Source: Parasulfuritortus sp037439465 (lineage in GTDB: Bacteria > Pseudomonadota > Gammaproteobacteria > Burkholderiales > Thiobacillaceae). Taken from it: a DNA stretch of 64,000 bases. The notes under the pieces were generated by a model. It was not told the origin of the DNA and searched no databases. It was given only the letters and a program-made list of their open reading frames with translations. Location of the stretch: positions 1-64,000 of the forward strand of contig JBBIVX010000014.1 of the NCBI GenBank assembly GCA_037439465.1, given 5' to 3'. Below, one piece after another: positions 24,745 to 38,670 of the stretch. The number at the start of each line of letters is the position of its first letter. Positions within the stretch are counted from its first letter, which is position 1. The position numbers and the translations under genes are program-made.

Positions 24745-25433
24745 TATCTCTTCTCCAGTTTATCCAGATGGGGCAGCAGGCGCGGCAGCAACCTGCCGGC
24801 GCTGTCGTTGATGCCTTTGCCGACCGCCTTGGAAGTGATGGTGGCGCCGGAGATGGCGTCGATCTCCCAGGGGTTTTGCTTGCTGCCGTGTTTGACCGTC
24901 TTCACCGGGTGGGCCAGGGTCGACCGGTCGGGGGCGAGACGCACGTCGAGGGCCTCAAAGTTTTTCAGGAAAGCGCGATCGGTGTTGATCTTGTCGCCGA
25001 TGCCGGGTGTCTCGCGCATGGCGATGACGCCGATGCCGGCGATCGCCTCGCGGGCCGGGTCATACGCGTAGAGGATGCGCACGACGTCGGCATAGCCCTT
25101 GCCGGCGCCCTCGGCGGCGATACCCTTGATATGGCCGGCGGCATCGTAGGCGACATGGAACTTGATGCCGTCCACCGGCGCCGCTCCGCCGGCGGGCACC
25201 ACGCCGCCGGGGCCGGCCCAGAATTCATTGACACTGACGGCGCCGGGAATCACCTTGAACACCGCCCGCTCCAGGGCGATCTTTTTGTTGGCGGTGACCG
25301 CATCCAGCGTTCCCTGGTAGGCGGACACGATGAGCACGCCGCATACCGTGGCGACCGCGCCGAGGGTGCGCACCATGGAGGCGCCGGAGGTGACTGGCGT
25401 GGCAGAAGCGGGGGACGGTGTCGACGCATTCAT
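24744..25433 (-). CDS. rnfG: Rnf complex FMN-binding subunit RnfG
   Basis: The product is 229 residues. One N-terminal membrane helix (TLGAVATVCGVLIVSAYQGT) anchors a periplasmic FMN-binding domain. The covalent flavin site is the Thr in ISGATITSKAV, the D/S-GAT-x-T motif flavinylated by ApbE-type enzymes; no apbE is in this window. Other family features are GYADVVRILYAYDP and AMRETPGIGDKI. Start overlaps the rnfD stop (ATGA). Confidence 0.95.
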   Translation of the reverse strand: MNASTPSPASATPVTSGASMVRTLGAVATVCGVLIVSAYQGTLDAVTANKKIALERAVFKVIPGAVSVNEFWAGPGGVVPAGGAAPVDGIKFHVAYDAAGHIKGIAAEGAGKGYADVVRILYAYDPAREAIAGIGVIAMRETPGIGDKINTDRAFLKNFEALDVRLAPDRSTLAHPVKTVKHGSKQNPWEIDAISGATITSKAVGKGINDSAGRLLPRLLPHLDKLEKR

Positions 25434-26482
25434 GGCCGCACCTTGCCGCGCGGCGCGCCGAATACCCTGGGCTGGGTGTACTGGTCGATCAGCGGCGCCA
25501 GGGCATTGCCCAGCAGAATGGCGTACATCACCCCCTCGGTGAGCCCGCCGAAGTAGCGGATCATCACCGTCACCACGCCGATGACGGCGCCATAGAGCCA
25601 GACACCTTTCGGCGTGACTGGCGAGGTCGCCATGTCGGTGGCCATGAACACCGCGCCCAGCATGAGGCCGCCGGAGAGCAGGACGAACAGCGGGCCGGGA
25701 TAGCGCGCCGGATCATAGAGTTGAAAGGCCCAGGCGGTGAGCGCCGCGGCGCCGAGTACGGCCAGTGGGATGCGCCAGTCGAGAAAGCGGCGCGCGGCCA
25801 GGTAGCCGCCGCAGAGCAGTATCAGGATGGCGGAGGTCTCGCCGGCGCTGGCGCTGGCGGCTCCGGTAAGAAAGTCCTGGGCCGGCGTGAAATAGGTCTC
25901 GAACTTCCAGCGCGCCAGCGGCGTCGCCCCGGTGAAGCCATCGAGCGCATGTCTGGCCCAGGGACCGATGTCGGGCGGCGTCATCAGCGGCAGCGTGAAG
26001 GTGCTAGGGATGAATTCGCTGAAGCGCTGGCCGGCATAGGCCGGCGCCCAGGTGGAGATGGATACCGGGAAGGCGGCCTGAACGAAGGCGCGGCCGACCA
26101 GGGCGGGATTGAGAACGTTGCCGCCGAGGCCGCCGAATAGGGCCTTGCCCAGGCCGATGGCGACGAAGCCGGCGACCGCCCCCATCCACAGCGGAAACGC
26201 GGGTGGCAGGGTGAGCGCCAGCAACAGGCCGGTGATGGTGGCGCTCCAGTCGGCGAGAGTGCTGGCCTGGCCGCCGAGACGATTGAACAGCCGTTCGGTG
26301 ACGAGACAGCTCAGCGTCACCGTGGCGAGCAGCGCCAGGGCGGAGAGCCCATACTGCCAGATCGAAAACAGCGCGATGGGCAACAGCGCCAGCACCACGT
26401 TGAACATGATGCGCTCGACGCCAATGCCGCGCTTGACATGAGGCGAGGCGCGCAGCTCGATGCGGACGGCGCCGTGTTTCAT
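25430..26482 (-). CDS. rnfD: Rnf complex membrane subunit RnfD
   Basis: The product is 350 residues, matching E. coli RnfD in length, with about nine or ten membrane helices and a covalent FMN site. I chose the ATG at 26482 (MKHGAVRIELRASPHVKRG), which overlaps the rnfC stop by 4 bases; the upstream in-frame extension lies inside rnfC. Family motifs are SPHVKRGIGVERIMFNVVLA, GGLGGNVLNPALVGRAF, DGFTGATPLAR (the flavinylated Thr) and FMATDMATSPVTPKG. Confidence 0.96.
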   Translation of the reverse strand: MKHGAVRIELRASPHVKRGIGVERIMFNVVLALLPIALFSIWQYGLSALALLATVTLSCLVTERLFNRLGGQASTLADWSATITGLLLALTLPPAFPLWMGAVAGFVAIGLGKALFGGLGGNVLNPALVGRAFVQAAFPVSISTWAPAYAGQRFSEFIPSTFTLPLMTPPDIGPWARHALDGFTGATPLARWKFETYFTPAQDFLTGAASASAGETSAILILLCGGYLAARRFLDWRIPLAVLGAAALTAWAFQLYDPARYPGPLFVLLSGGLMLGAVFMATDMATSPVTPKGVWLYGAVIGVVTVMIRYFGGLTEGVMYAILLGNALAPLIDQYTQPRVFGAPRGKVRP

Positions 26483-27825
26483 GCCGCCGCCTGCTCGCGC
26501 AACAGTCCCTTGGCCACCCGGAACTGCTGCACCAGGGGGATGTTGGACGGACAGACATACGTGCAGCAGCCGCATTCGAAGCAGTCACCGAGGTGGTAAT
26601 GAGCGCCCATCGCCTCATACTCGCGCGCGCCGGCCAGCATGCCCAGCATCGAGGGGTTCAGGCCCATCGGGCAGACGTTGACGCATTCGCCGCATTTGAT
26701 GCACGGATAGATCTTGCGCCGGCTCTCCGCCTCGATGTCATTGCGGTCGAACACCAGTATGCCCGACACCCCCTTGGTGACGGGGACGTCCAGGGAGGCG
26801 ACGGCCTGCCCCATCATGGGGCCGCCCAGTATGATCTCGCGTTCGCTCACATCGCCGGCGCCGGCCCAGTCGAGCACATGGCGCATGGGGGTGCCGAGCG
26901 GCACCCAGTAATCGCCGGGCCGGGCGACGCCGGGGCCGGTGACGGTAACCACCCGTTCGATCAGCCCGTGGCCGCCCGGCAACAGGCGGCCCAGCATGGC
27001 CAGTGTACCGACGTTGTTGACCACCACACCCACTTGCGCGGGCAGCCCGCCGGCCGGCACGTCAAGATCGAGCAGCGATTTGATCAACATTTTCTCGGCG
27101 CCCTGCGGATATTTGGTCTCGACTGCCGCAACGCTGATCGCGCCGTCGGCCGGCAATCTGGCCTGGATGGCGGCGATGGCGTCCGGCTTGTTGTCCTCGA
27201 CGCCGATGACGGCCCGCCCCACCCTCGTTGCCCGCATGGCGTAACGGGTGCCGGCGATGAGGTCATCGGTCAGCTCCAGCATCATGCGATGGTCGCAGGT
27301 AAGGAAGGGCTCGCATTCGCAGCCGTTTACCACCAGTGTGCCAATGTTGCGGTCCTTGGGCACGGTGAGTTTGACATGACTGGGGAAGGCGGCGCCGCCC
27401 AGGCCCACCATGCCGGTGTCCTGGATGGCCTGGAGGGTTTGCTCGGGCGAGAGCCTCTCCATGTCTCTCGCCGCGCCCACCCGCAAAGCCTGGGTCGAGG
27501 CTTCATAGGCGCGGATGACGATGCACTCCGTCCATGGCCCGCGCGCCGAAGGGCGCAACTCCATGGCTTCAACCACCCCGTCCGCCGGGGCATGCAGCGG
27601 CACGGACATGAAGCCGTCCGCACGTGCGATCAATTGTCCGCGTACCACCTCCTGGCCCACCGAGACGGTGGGCACTGCCGGCTTGCCGATGTGCTGCGCG
27701 AGGGGGAGGATCATGCGCGGCGCAAACGGCATCCGACGAATCGGCATGCCGGCAGTGCTCTTGTGGCTCGCCGGGTGAACCCCGCGGGCAAACGTCTTGC
27801 GCGCAAATAATGAAAAAAGATTCAT
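26479..27825 (-). CDS. rnfC: Rnf complex NADH-side subunit RnfC
   Basis: The product is 448 residues, the compact RnfC form without the long repeat-rich C-terminus of E. coli. RnfC binds NADH and FMN at the cytoplasmic face: GLGGAAFPSHVKL and NGCECEPFLTCDHRMM are NuoF-like FMN/NADH motifs. Two [4Fe-4S] motifs follow, CIKCGECVNVCPMGLNP and CFECGCCTYVCPSNIPLV. The N-terminal GVHPASHKSTAGMPIRRMP is typical. It is separated from nifJ upstream by 111 bases and overlaps rnfD downstream. Confidence 0.96.
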   Translation of the reverse strand: MNLFSLFARKTFARGVHPASHKSTAGMPIRRMPFAPRMILPLAQHIGKPAVPTVSVGQEVVRGQLIARADGFMSVPLHAPADGVVEAMELRPSARGPWTECIVIRAYEASTQALRVGAARDMERLSPEQTLQAIQDTGMVGLGGAAFPSHVKLTVPKDRNIGTLVVNGCECEPFLTCDHRMMLELTDDLIAGTRYAMRATRVGRAVIGVEDNKPDAIAAIQARLPADGAISVAAVETKYPQGAEKMLIKSLLDLDVPAGGLPAQVGVVVNNVGTLAMLGRLLPGGHGLIERVVTVTGPGVARPGDYWVPLGTPMRHVLDWAGAGDVSEREIILGGPMMGQAVASLDVPVTKGVSGILVFDRNDIEAESRRKIYPCIKCGECVNVCPMGLNPSMLGMLAGAREYEAMGAHYHLGDCFECGCCTYVCPSNIPLVQQFRVAKGLLREQAAA

Positions 27826-27894
27826 CTCTTTTCTTGGCGACGAGTCACCGCGTGAGAAGTGACGCGCCGCACCGTGCGCGCACCCTGCGCGCTG

Positions 27895-27920
27895 GTCATT
27901 GTCACTTTGTCACCTGTCAC
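27895..27920. repeat. Cluster of GTCAC/GTCAT repeats in the nifJ-rnfC gap
   Basis: GTCAT at 27895 is followed by GTCAC at 27901, 27909 and 27916, a spacing of 6-8 bases; a further GTCAC lies at 27844. They fall in the only sizeable spacer of the rnf operon. Protein binding is possible, but chance in low-complexity DNA is equally so. Confidence 0.4.
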
Positions 27921-27936
27921 TTGGTCTCGGCCTTTA

Positions 27937-32883
<4,947 letters not shown>

Positions 32884-32941
32884 TTCCCATCCTTTTTGAT
32901 AAGCACCAGATTCTGCAAATCCTGTCGCCGCGTCCAGTGTT

Positions 32942-33823
32942 TCAGCCTTCACTCAGCAGCGGCAGCGGCGTAATACGTATGATCTTCTTGGCGGCCCTGC
33001 CCCTGGCGGCCTGGTCACCCTCCAGCCAAACGATGGCTCCGGTCGGACAGCGTTCGATGGACCTGGCGGTGGCCAGCGCATTGCGGCCATAGTCGATGGT
33101 CGCCAGTTCGTTCTCGACCTTGATCAAACCCGGCGCCGAATCGACCGCGCACTTGCCGCAGGCGGTACAGGCGACTTCGCACAGCCGCTCGGCGGTATCG
33201 CCGTCGGCGTGGTTCTTACAGGCAACCCACAGCTTGTGGGAGAGGGGGTGCAGGGAAAACAGGCCCTTCGGGCAGACCACGACGCAATCGCCGCAGGCCG
33301 TGCACTTGTCCGTGTCCACCTCCGGCAGACCGTACTGGTTCATGCGAATAGCGTCGAAATCGCAGACCGCCTCACAATCACCCAGACCCAGGCAGCCCCA
33401 CACGCAGGCCTTGCCGCCGCCGCCAACGGTGGCGGCGGCGCGACAGGTTGCCAGGCCGTCGTAATGGGCACGCAGGCGTGCCACGTGCTTGCCGCCGGCG
33501 CAGGCGAGACGTGCCACCCGCTTTTCCACATCGCCGGCCGCGACGCCCAGGAAGTCGGCGATATACCCCGTCATTTGCGGTGGGCTGACGGTGCACTTGG
33601 CCGGCATGATCTTGCCTGCCACCAGTTCCTCGGCAAAATTGCGGCAGCCTGCGGTGCCGCAGGCGCCGCAATTGGACTTGGGCAGCAACTCTTCGACCTG
33701 GGCAATGCGCGGATCCTCGTAAACATAGAGCCGCCTGTTGGCCACCGCCAACAGCCAAGCCAGCAGCCCCCCCAGGGTCGCCATGAAAAGGCCCGCCAAC
33801 GTCACGCCAACTATCGTATCCAT
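32942..33823 (-). CDS. rnfB: Rnf complex ferredoxin-like subunit RnfB
   Basis: The product is 293 residues, longer than the 190-residue E. coli protein. An N-terminal membrane helix (GLFMATLGGLLAWLLAVANR) is followed by the RnfB [4Fe-4S] domain (LLPKSNCGACGTAGCRNF, with the fourth Cys in MPAKC). A Cys-rich middle has KACVWGCLGLGDCEAVC, then ferredoxin motifs CTACGDCVVVCPKGLF and CEVACTACGKC and a distal CPTGAI. RnfB is the entry point for electrons from soluble ferredoxin. It leads the operon, with GGAG before the ATG, and diverges from the LysR regulator. Confidence 0.95.
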   Translation of the reverse strand: MDTIVGVTLAGLFMATLGGLLAWLLAVANRRLYVYEDPRIAQVEELLPKSNCGACGTAGCRNFAEELVAGKIMPAKCTVSPPQMTGYIADFLGVAAGDVEKRVARLACAGGKHVARLRAHYDGLATCRAAATVGGGGKACVWGCLGLGDCEAVCDFDAIRMNQYGLPEVDTDKCTACGDCVVVCPKGLFSLHPLSHKLWVACKNHADGDTAERLCEVACTACGKCAVDSAPGLIKVENELATIDYGRNALATARSIERCPTGAIVWLEGDQAARGRAAKKIIRITPLPLLSEG

Positions 33824-33910
33824 GTCGCTCCAATCACGACCGTTGCGGCCGAATCCGGCTCACGCAAAGTTAAATGATCACGATATGGAGTCTATAAATA
33901 TATTAATAAT

Positions 33911-33939
33911 TTGACGCTCAGGTTATTTCAATCTTTAAT
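33911..33939 (+). promoter_or_regulatory. Promoter of the LysR-type regulator gene
   Basis: TTGACG (33911-33916), a 17-base spacer and TTTAAT (33934-33939) match a sigma-70 promoter, 44 bases before the regulator ATG. It lies in an AT-rich 160-base spacer shared with divergent rnfB, so a regulator site here could control both genes. Confidence 0.6.
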
Positions 33940-33983
33940 ATTGTTTGTTTTAATGCGGTGCAACATATCTTTGGAGTGGTCTC

Positions 33984-35003
33984 ATGAGCAGCGAGTCTCC
34001 GCTTTACTACAAGAACAACCGGCTCAAGCAACTGCGAGCCTTCCACCAGGTGGTGCGTTGCGGCGGCATTTCCCGGGCGGCGGAAAAACTCTACCTGTCG
34101 CAACCCTCGGTCTCGTTGCAAATTCAGGCGCTGGAGCGCGAACTCGGGGTCGTCCTGTTCGAACGCCGCGGCCCTCACCTCAAGCTCACGCCGGAAGGCG
34201 ACGTCCTGTACCACCTGGCGGAGCCGCTGGTGGACGGCATCGACAAACTGCAGGAGAACTTCACCGCCCACTTCGGCAAGCTGGAGTCGGGCGAACTGAA
34301 TATTGGCGCGGGCGAATCCACCATCCTTTACATACTTCCCGAGCCTGTGCGCCGTTTCGTCGCCGCTTATCCCAAGGTGCAACTGAAGATGCACAACGTC
34401 ACCGGTCGCGACGGTCTCAAAATGCTCAAGGCCGACGAGATCGATTTTGCCGTGGGCTCCATGCTGGACGTGCCGGAAGACATCGAATACCGCCCGGTGG
34501 TCACCTTCGATCCCATGCTCATCACCCCTCTTGACCATCCTCTCGCAGAAAAGGCGCTGCGCGGTGAAGAGGTCACGCTGGAAGACGTCAGCCATTACGG
34601 CCTGATCCTGCCACCCAGCCACCTGTCGACCTGGCGCATCGTCAAATACGTCTTTCAGCAGCACAACCTGACCTTCACCGTGACCCTGGAGGCCGGCGGC
34701 TGGGAGGTCATCAAGAAATATGTGGAGCTGGGCCTGGGCGTGTCCATCGTCACCGACATCTGCCTGACCGGCGACGAGAAGCTGATGCGCATCCCGCTCA
34801 CCAAATATTTCCCGCAGCGCGGCTATGGGCTGGTGCTCAGGAAAGGCCGCTTCTTGTCGCCCCAGGCGCGGCGCTTCATCGAGATCATGGAAGAAGTCTA
34901 TGCCAACGGCGCGGAGGTCGCCCTCCCCGCCAACACCCGACCGGCGGTGAACAACGTGGCAAGCGCCCGGCCAGCGCGCAAGACCAGGCGCAAAAGCGCA
35001 TAG
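33984..35003 (+). CDS. LysR-family transcriptional regulator (CysB-like)
   Basis: The product is 339 residues. The N-terminal winged helix-turn-helix reads LKQLRAFHQVVRCGGISRAA then EKLYLSQPSVSLQIQALE, as in LysR proteins and close in style to CysB/Cbl. The effector-binding domain starts at about residue 100 (GELNIGAGESTILYILPEP). A basic tail (RPARKTRRKSA) ends the protein. The GGAG site lies 9 bases upstream of the start. It is divergent from rnfB-nifJ-rnfCDGEA, the usual arrangement for a LysR regulator controlling its neighbour; effector and targets are not evident. Sulfur- or redox-related sensing is only a guess from the CysB resemblance. Confidence 0.88.
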   Translation: MSSESPLYYKNNRLKQLRAFHQVVRCGGISRAAEKLYLSQPSVSLQIQALERELGVVLFERRGPHLKLTPEGDVLYHLAEPLVDGIDKLQENFTAHFGKLESGELNIGAGESTILYILPEPVRRFVAAYPKVQLKMHNVTGRDGLKMLKADEIDFAVGSMLDVPEDIEYRPVVTFDPMLITPLDHPLAEKALRGEEVTLEDVSHYGLILPPSHLSTWRIVKYVFQQHNLTFTVTLEAGGWEVIKKYVELGLGVSIVTDICLTGDEKLMRIPLTKYFPQRGYGLVLRKGRFLSPQARRFIEIMEEVYANGAEVALPANTRPAVNNVASARPARKTRRKSA

Positions 35004-35024
35004 GCTCAAAGGCCAGCCGGCGAC

Positions 35025-35681
35025 CTACTCACTTTCGTAGAAAATATCGGCACGACGATTCTCCGCCCAGGAGGCTTCATCATGTCCCTTCAACCTGGGC
35101 TTGAGTTCGCCCCGGCTCTTTACCAGCACCTGCCTTCCCGGAGCGCCGCGCTCGACCAGGCCGGCACGCACGCTCTGTGCCCGCTTGAGGCCGAGGCGCC
35201 GGTTGTGTTCACGACTGCCGCGCTCGTCGGCATGACCCTCGATGCGCACACGCGCGGCGGGGTGTTCGCGCAGATAGCTGGCATGCGCCTCGATGACCGG
35301 GTCATAGTCGCGCCGGAGCGCAAACTGATCGAGTGCGAAATAGAAGCTGCGCTCCGAACGCAAATGCGCCGCGAGATCCTTGGAAGCCTGCAGAGTGGCG
35401 GTGTCCGCCTCGGCGGCAGCGGAGTCAGCCGGAGCGGGCCGCGCAACGACGGACGGAGAAACAGTTACGGCGGCCGGAGCAGGCAGCGCCTGGGCGGCCG
35501 GGGCAGGACTCAATGGTGCCGCCGCGGCCGTCTTGGGCGCGCGCCCGTAGTAAAGATCGCGATGGACCTTCAGCGGCCCATGGGCGCCGGCCGCCTCTTT
35601 GCCGACGCCCACTGGCATGGCGCAGGCGGCAAGCAATAGCGGCGGCGTGAGCAGAACGGCAACGAACACACCGAAGCGCAA
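35025..35681 (-). CDS. OmpA/Pal-like outer-membrane lipoprotein
   Basis: The product is about 218 residues. The N-terminus ends in a lipobox (PPLLLAAC), so the mature protein should be lipidated at Cys and outer-membrane anchored. A low-complexity Ala/Pro linker (about residues 50-95) leads to a C-terminal OmpA-like peptidoglycan-binding domain with VRIEGHADERGSREHNRRLG and ENRRADIFYE, closely Pal-like. The start codon is uncertain: TTG at 35681, or a GTG 12 bases inside. It lies 13 bases after nuoN on the same strand, so it is the last gene of the complex I operon. No tol genes are present. Confidence 0.85.
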   Translation of the reverse strand: MRFGVFVAVLLTPPLLLAACAMPVGVGKEAAGAHGPLKVHRDLYYGRAPKTAAAAPLSPAPAAQALPAPAAVTVSPSVVARPAPADSAAAEADTATLQASKDLAAHLRSERSFYFALDQFALRRDYDPVIEAHASYLREHPAARVRIEGHADERGSREHNRRLGLKRAQSVRAGLVERGAPGRQVLVKSRGELKPRLKGHDEASWAENRRADIFYESE

Positions 35682-35694
35682 GGCGGCGCCCCGG

Positions 35695-37137
35695 TCAGCG
35701 TAACGACACTTGCACCGAATAGGCGCAGAGCGTCATCAGCGGTTGCGGCAGAATGCCAAGCAGAAGCACGGCAAGGCCGTTGGCGGAAAGCAGCAGACCG
35801 GCATCGGCCACGCCCACCGGACGTTCGCTGACGGCGGGCGTGTCGAAGTACATCAGTTTGACGATACGCAGATAAAAGAAGGCGCCGATCAGGGAGAACA
35901 TCACCGCCACGACCGCCAGCCAAAGCCAGCCGGCACCTATCAGGGCCTGCAACACGGTCAGTTTGGCGACGAAGCCGATGAATGGCGGCAAGCCGGCCAT
36001 CGACAGCATCAGCATGGCCATCACCGCGGCGAGCCAGGGGTGCCTGGCATTGAGACCCTTGTAGTCTTCCAAATTATCGGCCTCGAAGCCGACCCGCGAC
36101 AGGTAGATCACCATGCCGAACCCCCCCAGGCTCATCAGCACATAGCTGACGGCATAGAACATGGCGGCGGAATAACCCGCCAGGCTGCCGCTCATCAGCC
36201 CGAGTAGCAAGAAGCCCATGTGCGAGATGGTCGAATAGGCCAACATGCGCTTGATATTGGTCTGCATGATGGCGGCCAGATTGCCTATGGCCAGCGAGGC
36301 CACCGCCATCACCGCCAGCATTTGTTGCCAGTCGCCGTAGGCCGGCTGCAATCCGTCCACCAAGAGGCGCATGGCAAAGGCAAAGGCAGCCAGCTTGGGG
36401 GCCGAGCCGACGAACAGGGTCACCGCCGTGGGGGCGCCGTGGTAGATGTCCGGCACCCACATATGGAATGGCGCGGCGCCCAGCTTGAAACCAAGCCCGG
36501 CGACGATGAAGACGATGCCGAACACCAGCACCATCTCGCTCCTGACACCGCCATGCACCATCTCGGCCACCTTGGCCAATTCGAGCGAGCCGGCCAGGCC
36601 ATAGAGCAGCGACATGCCATAAAGCAGCAGACCGGAGGCCAGTGCGCCGAGCACGAAGTACTTCATGGCCGCCTCGGAAGCCTGCATCGAATCGCGCTCC
36701 ATGGCGACCATGGCATAAAGAGCGAGCGAGAGCAGTTCCAGACCCAGGTAGAGGGTGAGGAAGTGGCTGGCGGAAATCATCACCAGCATGCCGAGCACGG
36801 CGAACAGCAGCAGAGAAAAATAATCGCCGCCCAACATGCCGCGGTCGGTCAGGTACTGACGCGAATAGATCACCGCGACGATGGCGGCCAGACAGGTGAG
36901 CAGCTTCAGCACGATGCCCATCGGATCGCTGATGTAAAGGCCGTTGAAGGCCAGGGTCGGGGCCGCCGGGCCGGTGGCGACGATCAATGCGGCGGTGCAG
37001 ACGAGGCCGAGCAAGGTCAGCGCATAAGATGCCGTTTTCGATTGGCTATAGGCCTCCACCAGCAATACCAGAGAGGCGAAGGCGAGTAGGCCGATTTCCG
37101 GCAGGGCGATGAAGAAATCGATGGCGGCAGGGGTCAT
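35695..37137 (-). CDS. nuoN: NADH-quinone oxidoreductase subunit N
   Basis: The product is 480 residues with about 14 membrane helices. NuoN is one of three antiporter-like proton-channel subunits of complex I. Recognisable segments are LGLELLSLALYAMVAMERDS, KYFVLGALASGLLLYGMSLL, FKLGAAPFHMWVPDIYHGAP and MLAYSTISHMGFLLLGLMSG, containing the conserved Glu and Lys of the membrane half-channels. Length is normal. It starts 9 bases after nuoM. Confidence 0.97.
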   Translation of the reverse strand: MTPAAIDFFIALPEIGLLAFASLVLLVEAYSQSKTASYALTLLGLVCTAALIVATGPAAPTLAFNGLYISDPMGIVLKLLTCLAAIVAVIYSRQYLTDRGMLGGDYFSLLLFAVLGMLVMISASHFLTLYLGLELLSLALYAMVAMERDSMQASEAAMKYFVLGALASGLLLYGMSLLYGLAGSLELAKVAEMVHGGVRSEMVLVFGIVFIVAGLGFKLGAAPFHMWVPDIYHGAPTAVTLFVGSAPKLAAFAFAMRLLVDGLQPAYGDWQQMLAVMAVASLAIGNLAAIMQTNIKRMLAYSTISHMGFLLLGLMSGSLAGYSAAMFYAVSYVLMSLGGFGMVIYLSRVGFEADNLEDYKGLNARHPWLAAVMAMLMLSMAGLPPFIGFVAKLTVLQALIGAGWLWLAVVAVMFSLIGAFFYLRIVKLMYFDTPAVSERPVGVADAGLLLSANGLAVLLLGILPQPLMTLCAYSVQVSLR

Positions 37138-37146
37138 GGCCGAGGC

Positions 37147-38640
37147 TCAGTACACGAGTTTGCTGTGAGCGACATGCCCCAGCAGGTTGTTGACGGAGGC
37201 GTGCATCACGTCAGTGACGGGCAGGGGGTAGAGGCCCATCGCCAGAACGCAGACGGCCAGCAGCAGCAGCACCACGAATTCACGGCTGTCGATGTCCTTA
37301 AGCGCGGCCACCTTCTCGTTGGCCACCTTGCCGAAGATCACCCGCTTGTACATCCACAGGGTATAAGCAGCGCCGAAGATCAAGGTAAGACCAGCGGCGA
37401 AGGCCCACCAGAAATTCACCTGGATCGCCCCCAGTATCACCATGAATTCGCCAACGAAACCGGAAGTCCCCGGCAGACCCGAGTTGGCCATCGCGAACAG
37501 CATGAAGAGCGCGGCGAACCTGGGCATGGTATTGGCCACGCCGCCATAATCGGCGATCTGGCGGGAGTGGATACGGTCATACATGACGCCTATGCAAAGG
37601 AACAAGGCGGCCGAGACGAAGCCGTGCGAGATCATCTGCACCAGGCCACCCTCGATGCCCAGCGGGTTGAACAGGAAGAAGCCGAGGGTAATGAAACCCA
37701 TGTGGGCGATCGACGAATAGGCGATGAGTTTCTTCATGTCCGCCTGCACCAGCGCCACCAGGCCGATATAGACGATGGCGATGAGGGACAGCGCCACAAT
37801 CAGCCAGGTCAACTCGTGCGAGGCATCCGGCACGATGGGCAGGGTGAAGCGCAGGAAACCGTAGGCGCCCACCTTCAGCGTGATCGCCGCCAGCACCACC
37901 GAACCGCCGGTAGGGGCCTCGACGTGGGCATCCGGCAGCCAGGTATGCACCGGCCACATCGGCACCTTGACCGCGAAGGCGAAGAAGAAGGCCACGAACA
38001 GCAGCACTTGCGCCATCATGGTGAGACCGACCTTGTGCCACGCGAGTATTTCGAAACTGCCACCGCTGACGAAGAACAGGTAGATCATCGCCACCAACAT
38101 GAGCAGCGAGCCAAGCAGCGTGTACAGGAAGAACTTCATGGCCGCATAGACCCGGTTTGGGCCGCCCCACATGCCGATGATCAGATAGAGGGGAATCAGC
38201 ATGGCCTCGAAGAAGACATAAAACAGCACGCCGTCGAGGGCGACGAAGACGCCATTGATCAGTCCCGACTGAATGAGGAAGGCCGCCATGTACTGTCCGA
38301 CCTTAATCTTGATCACCCGCCAGCCTGCCAGTATCACCAGCACGGTGGTAAAACTGTTGAGCAGGACGAAGGGCATGGCGATGCCGTCGACGCCCAGGTG
38401 ATACCAGATGTTGAAGGCAGGGACCCAAGCCGCCGTTTCCTCGAACTGCATGGCGGCACTGCTGGCGTCGAAACCGGTCCACAATGGCACCGACACGCCG
38501 AAGCCGAGCACCGCGCCGATGAGTGCCAGGGTGCGCTGACCATCGGCGTTGCGATCGTCGCTGCCGGTGGCGAGTATCAGCAGCCCGGCCACGATGGGCA
38601 CCCAGACGGTCAGGCTTAAGATTCCGATTCCTTCAAGCAT
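37147..38640 (-). CDS. nuoM: NADH-quinone oxidoreductase subunit M
   Basis: The product is 497 residues with about 14 membrane helices; it is the middle antiporter-like subunit. Motifs are FVFFEAMLIPLYLIIGMWGG fragments (VFFEAMLIPLYLIIGMWG), KVPMWPVHTWLPDAHVEAPT and LIAYSSIAHMGFITLGFF, with the conserved Glu and Lys used in proton transfer. It lies 30 bases after nuoL, with the same strand and spacing as the rest of the operon. Confidence 0.97.
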   Translation of the reverse strand: MLEGIGILSLTVWVPIVAGLLILATGSDDRNADGQRTLALIGAVLGFGVSVPLWTGFDASSAAMQFEETAAWVPAFNIWYHLGVDGIAMPFVLLNSFTTVLVILAGWRVIKIKVGQYMAAFLIQSGLINGVFVALDGVLFYVFFEAMLIPLYLIIGMWGGPNRVYAAMKFFLYTLLGSLLMLVAMIYLFFVSGGSFEILAWHKVGLTMMAQVLLFVAFFFAFAVKVPMWPVHTWLPDAHVEAPTGGSVVLAAITLKVGAYGFLRFTLPIVPDASHELTWLIVALSLIAIVYIGLVALVQADMKKLIAYSSIAHMGFITLGFFLFNPLGIEGGLVQMISHGFVSAALFLCIGVMYDRIHSRQIADYGGVANTMPRFAALFMLFAMANSGLPGTSGFVGEFMVILGAIQVNFWWAFAAGLTLIFGAAYTLWMYKRVIFGKVANEKVAALKDIDSREFVVLLLLAVCVLAMGLYPLPVTDVMHASVNNLLGHVAHSKLVY

Positions 38641-38670
38641 CGCGTATTCCCGAGCGTTTCATTCTTGAGG

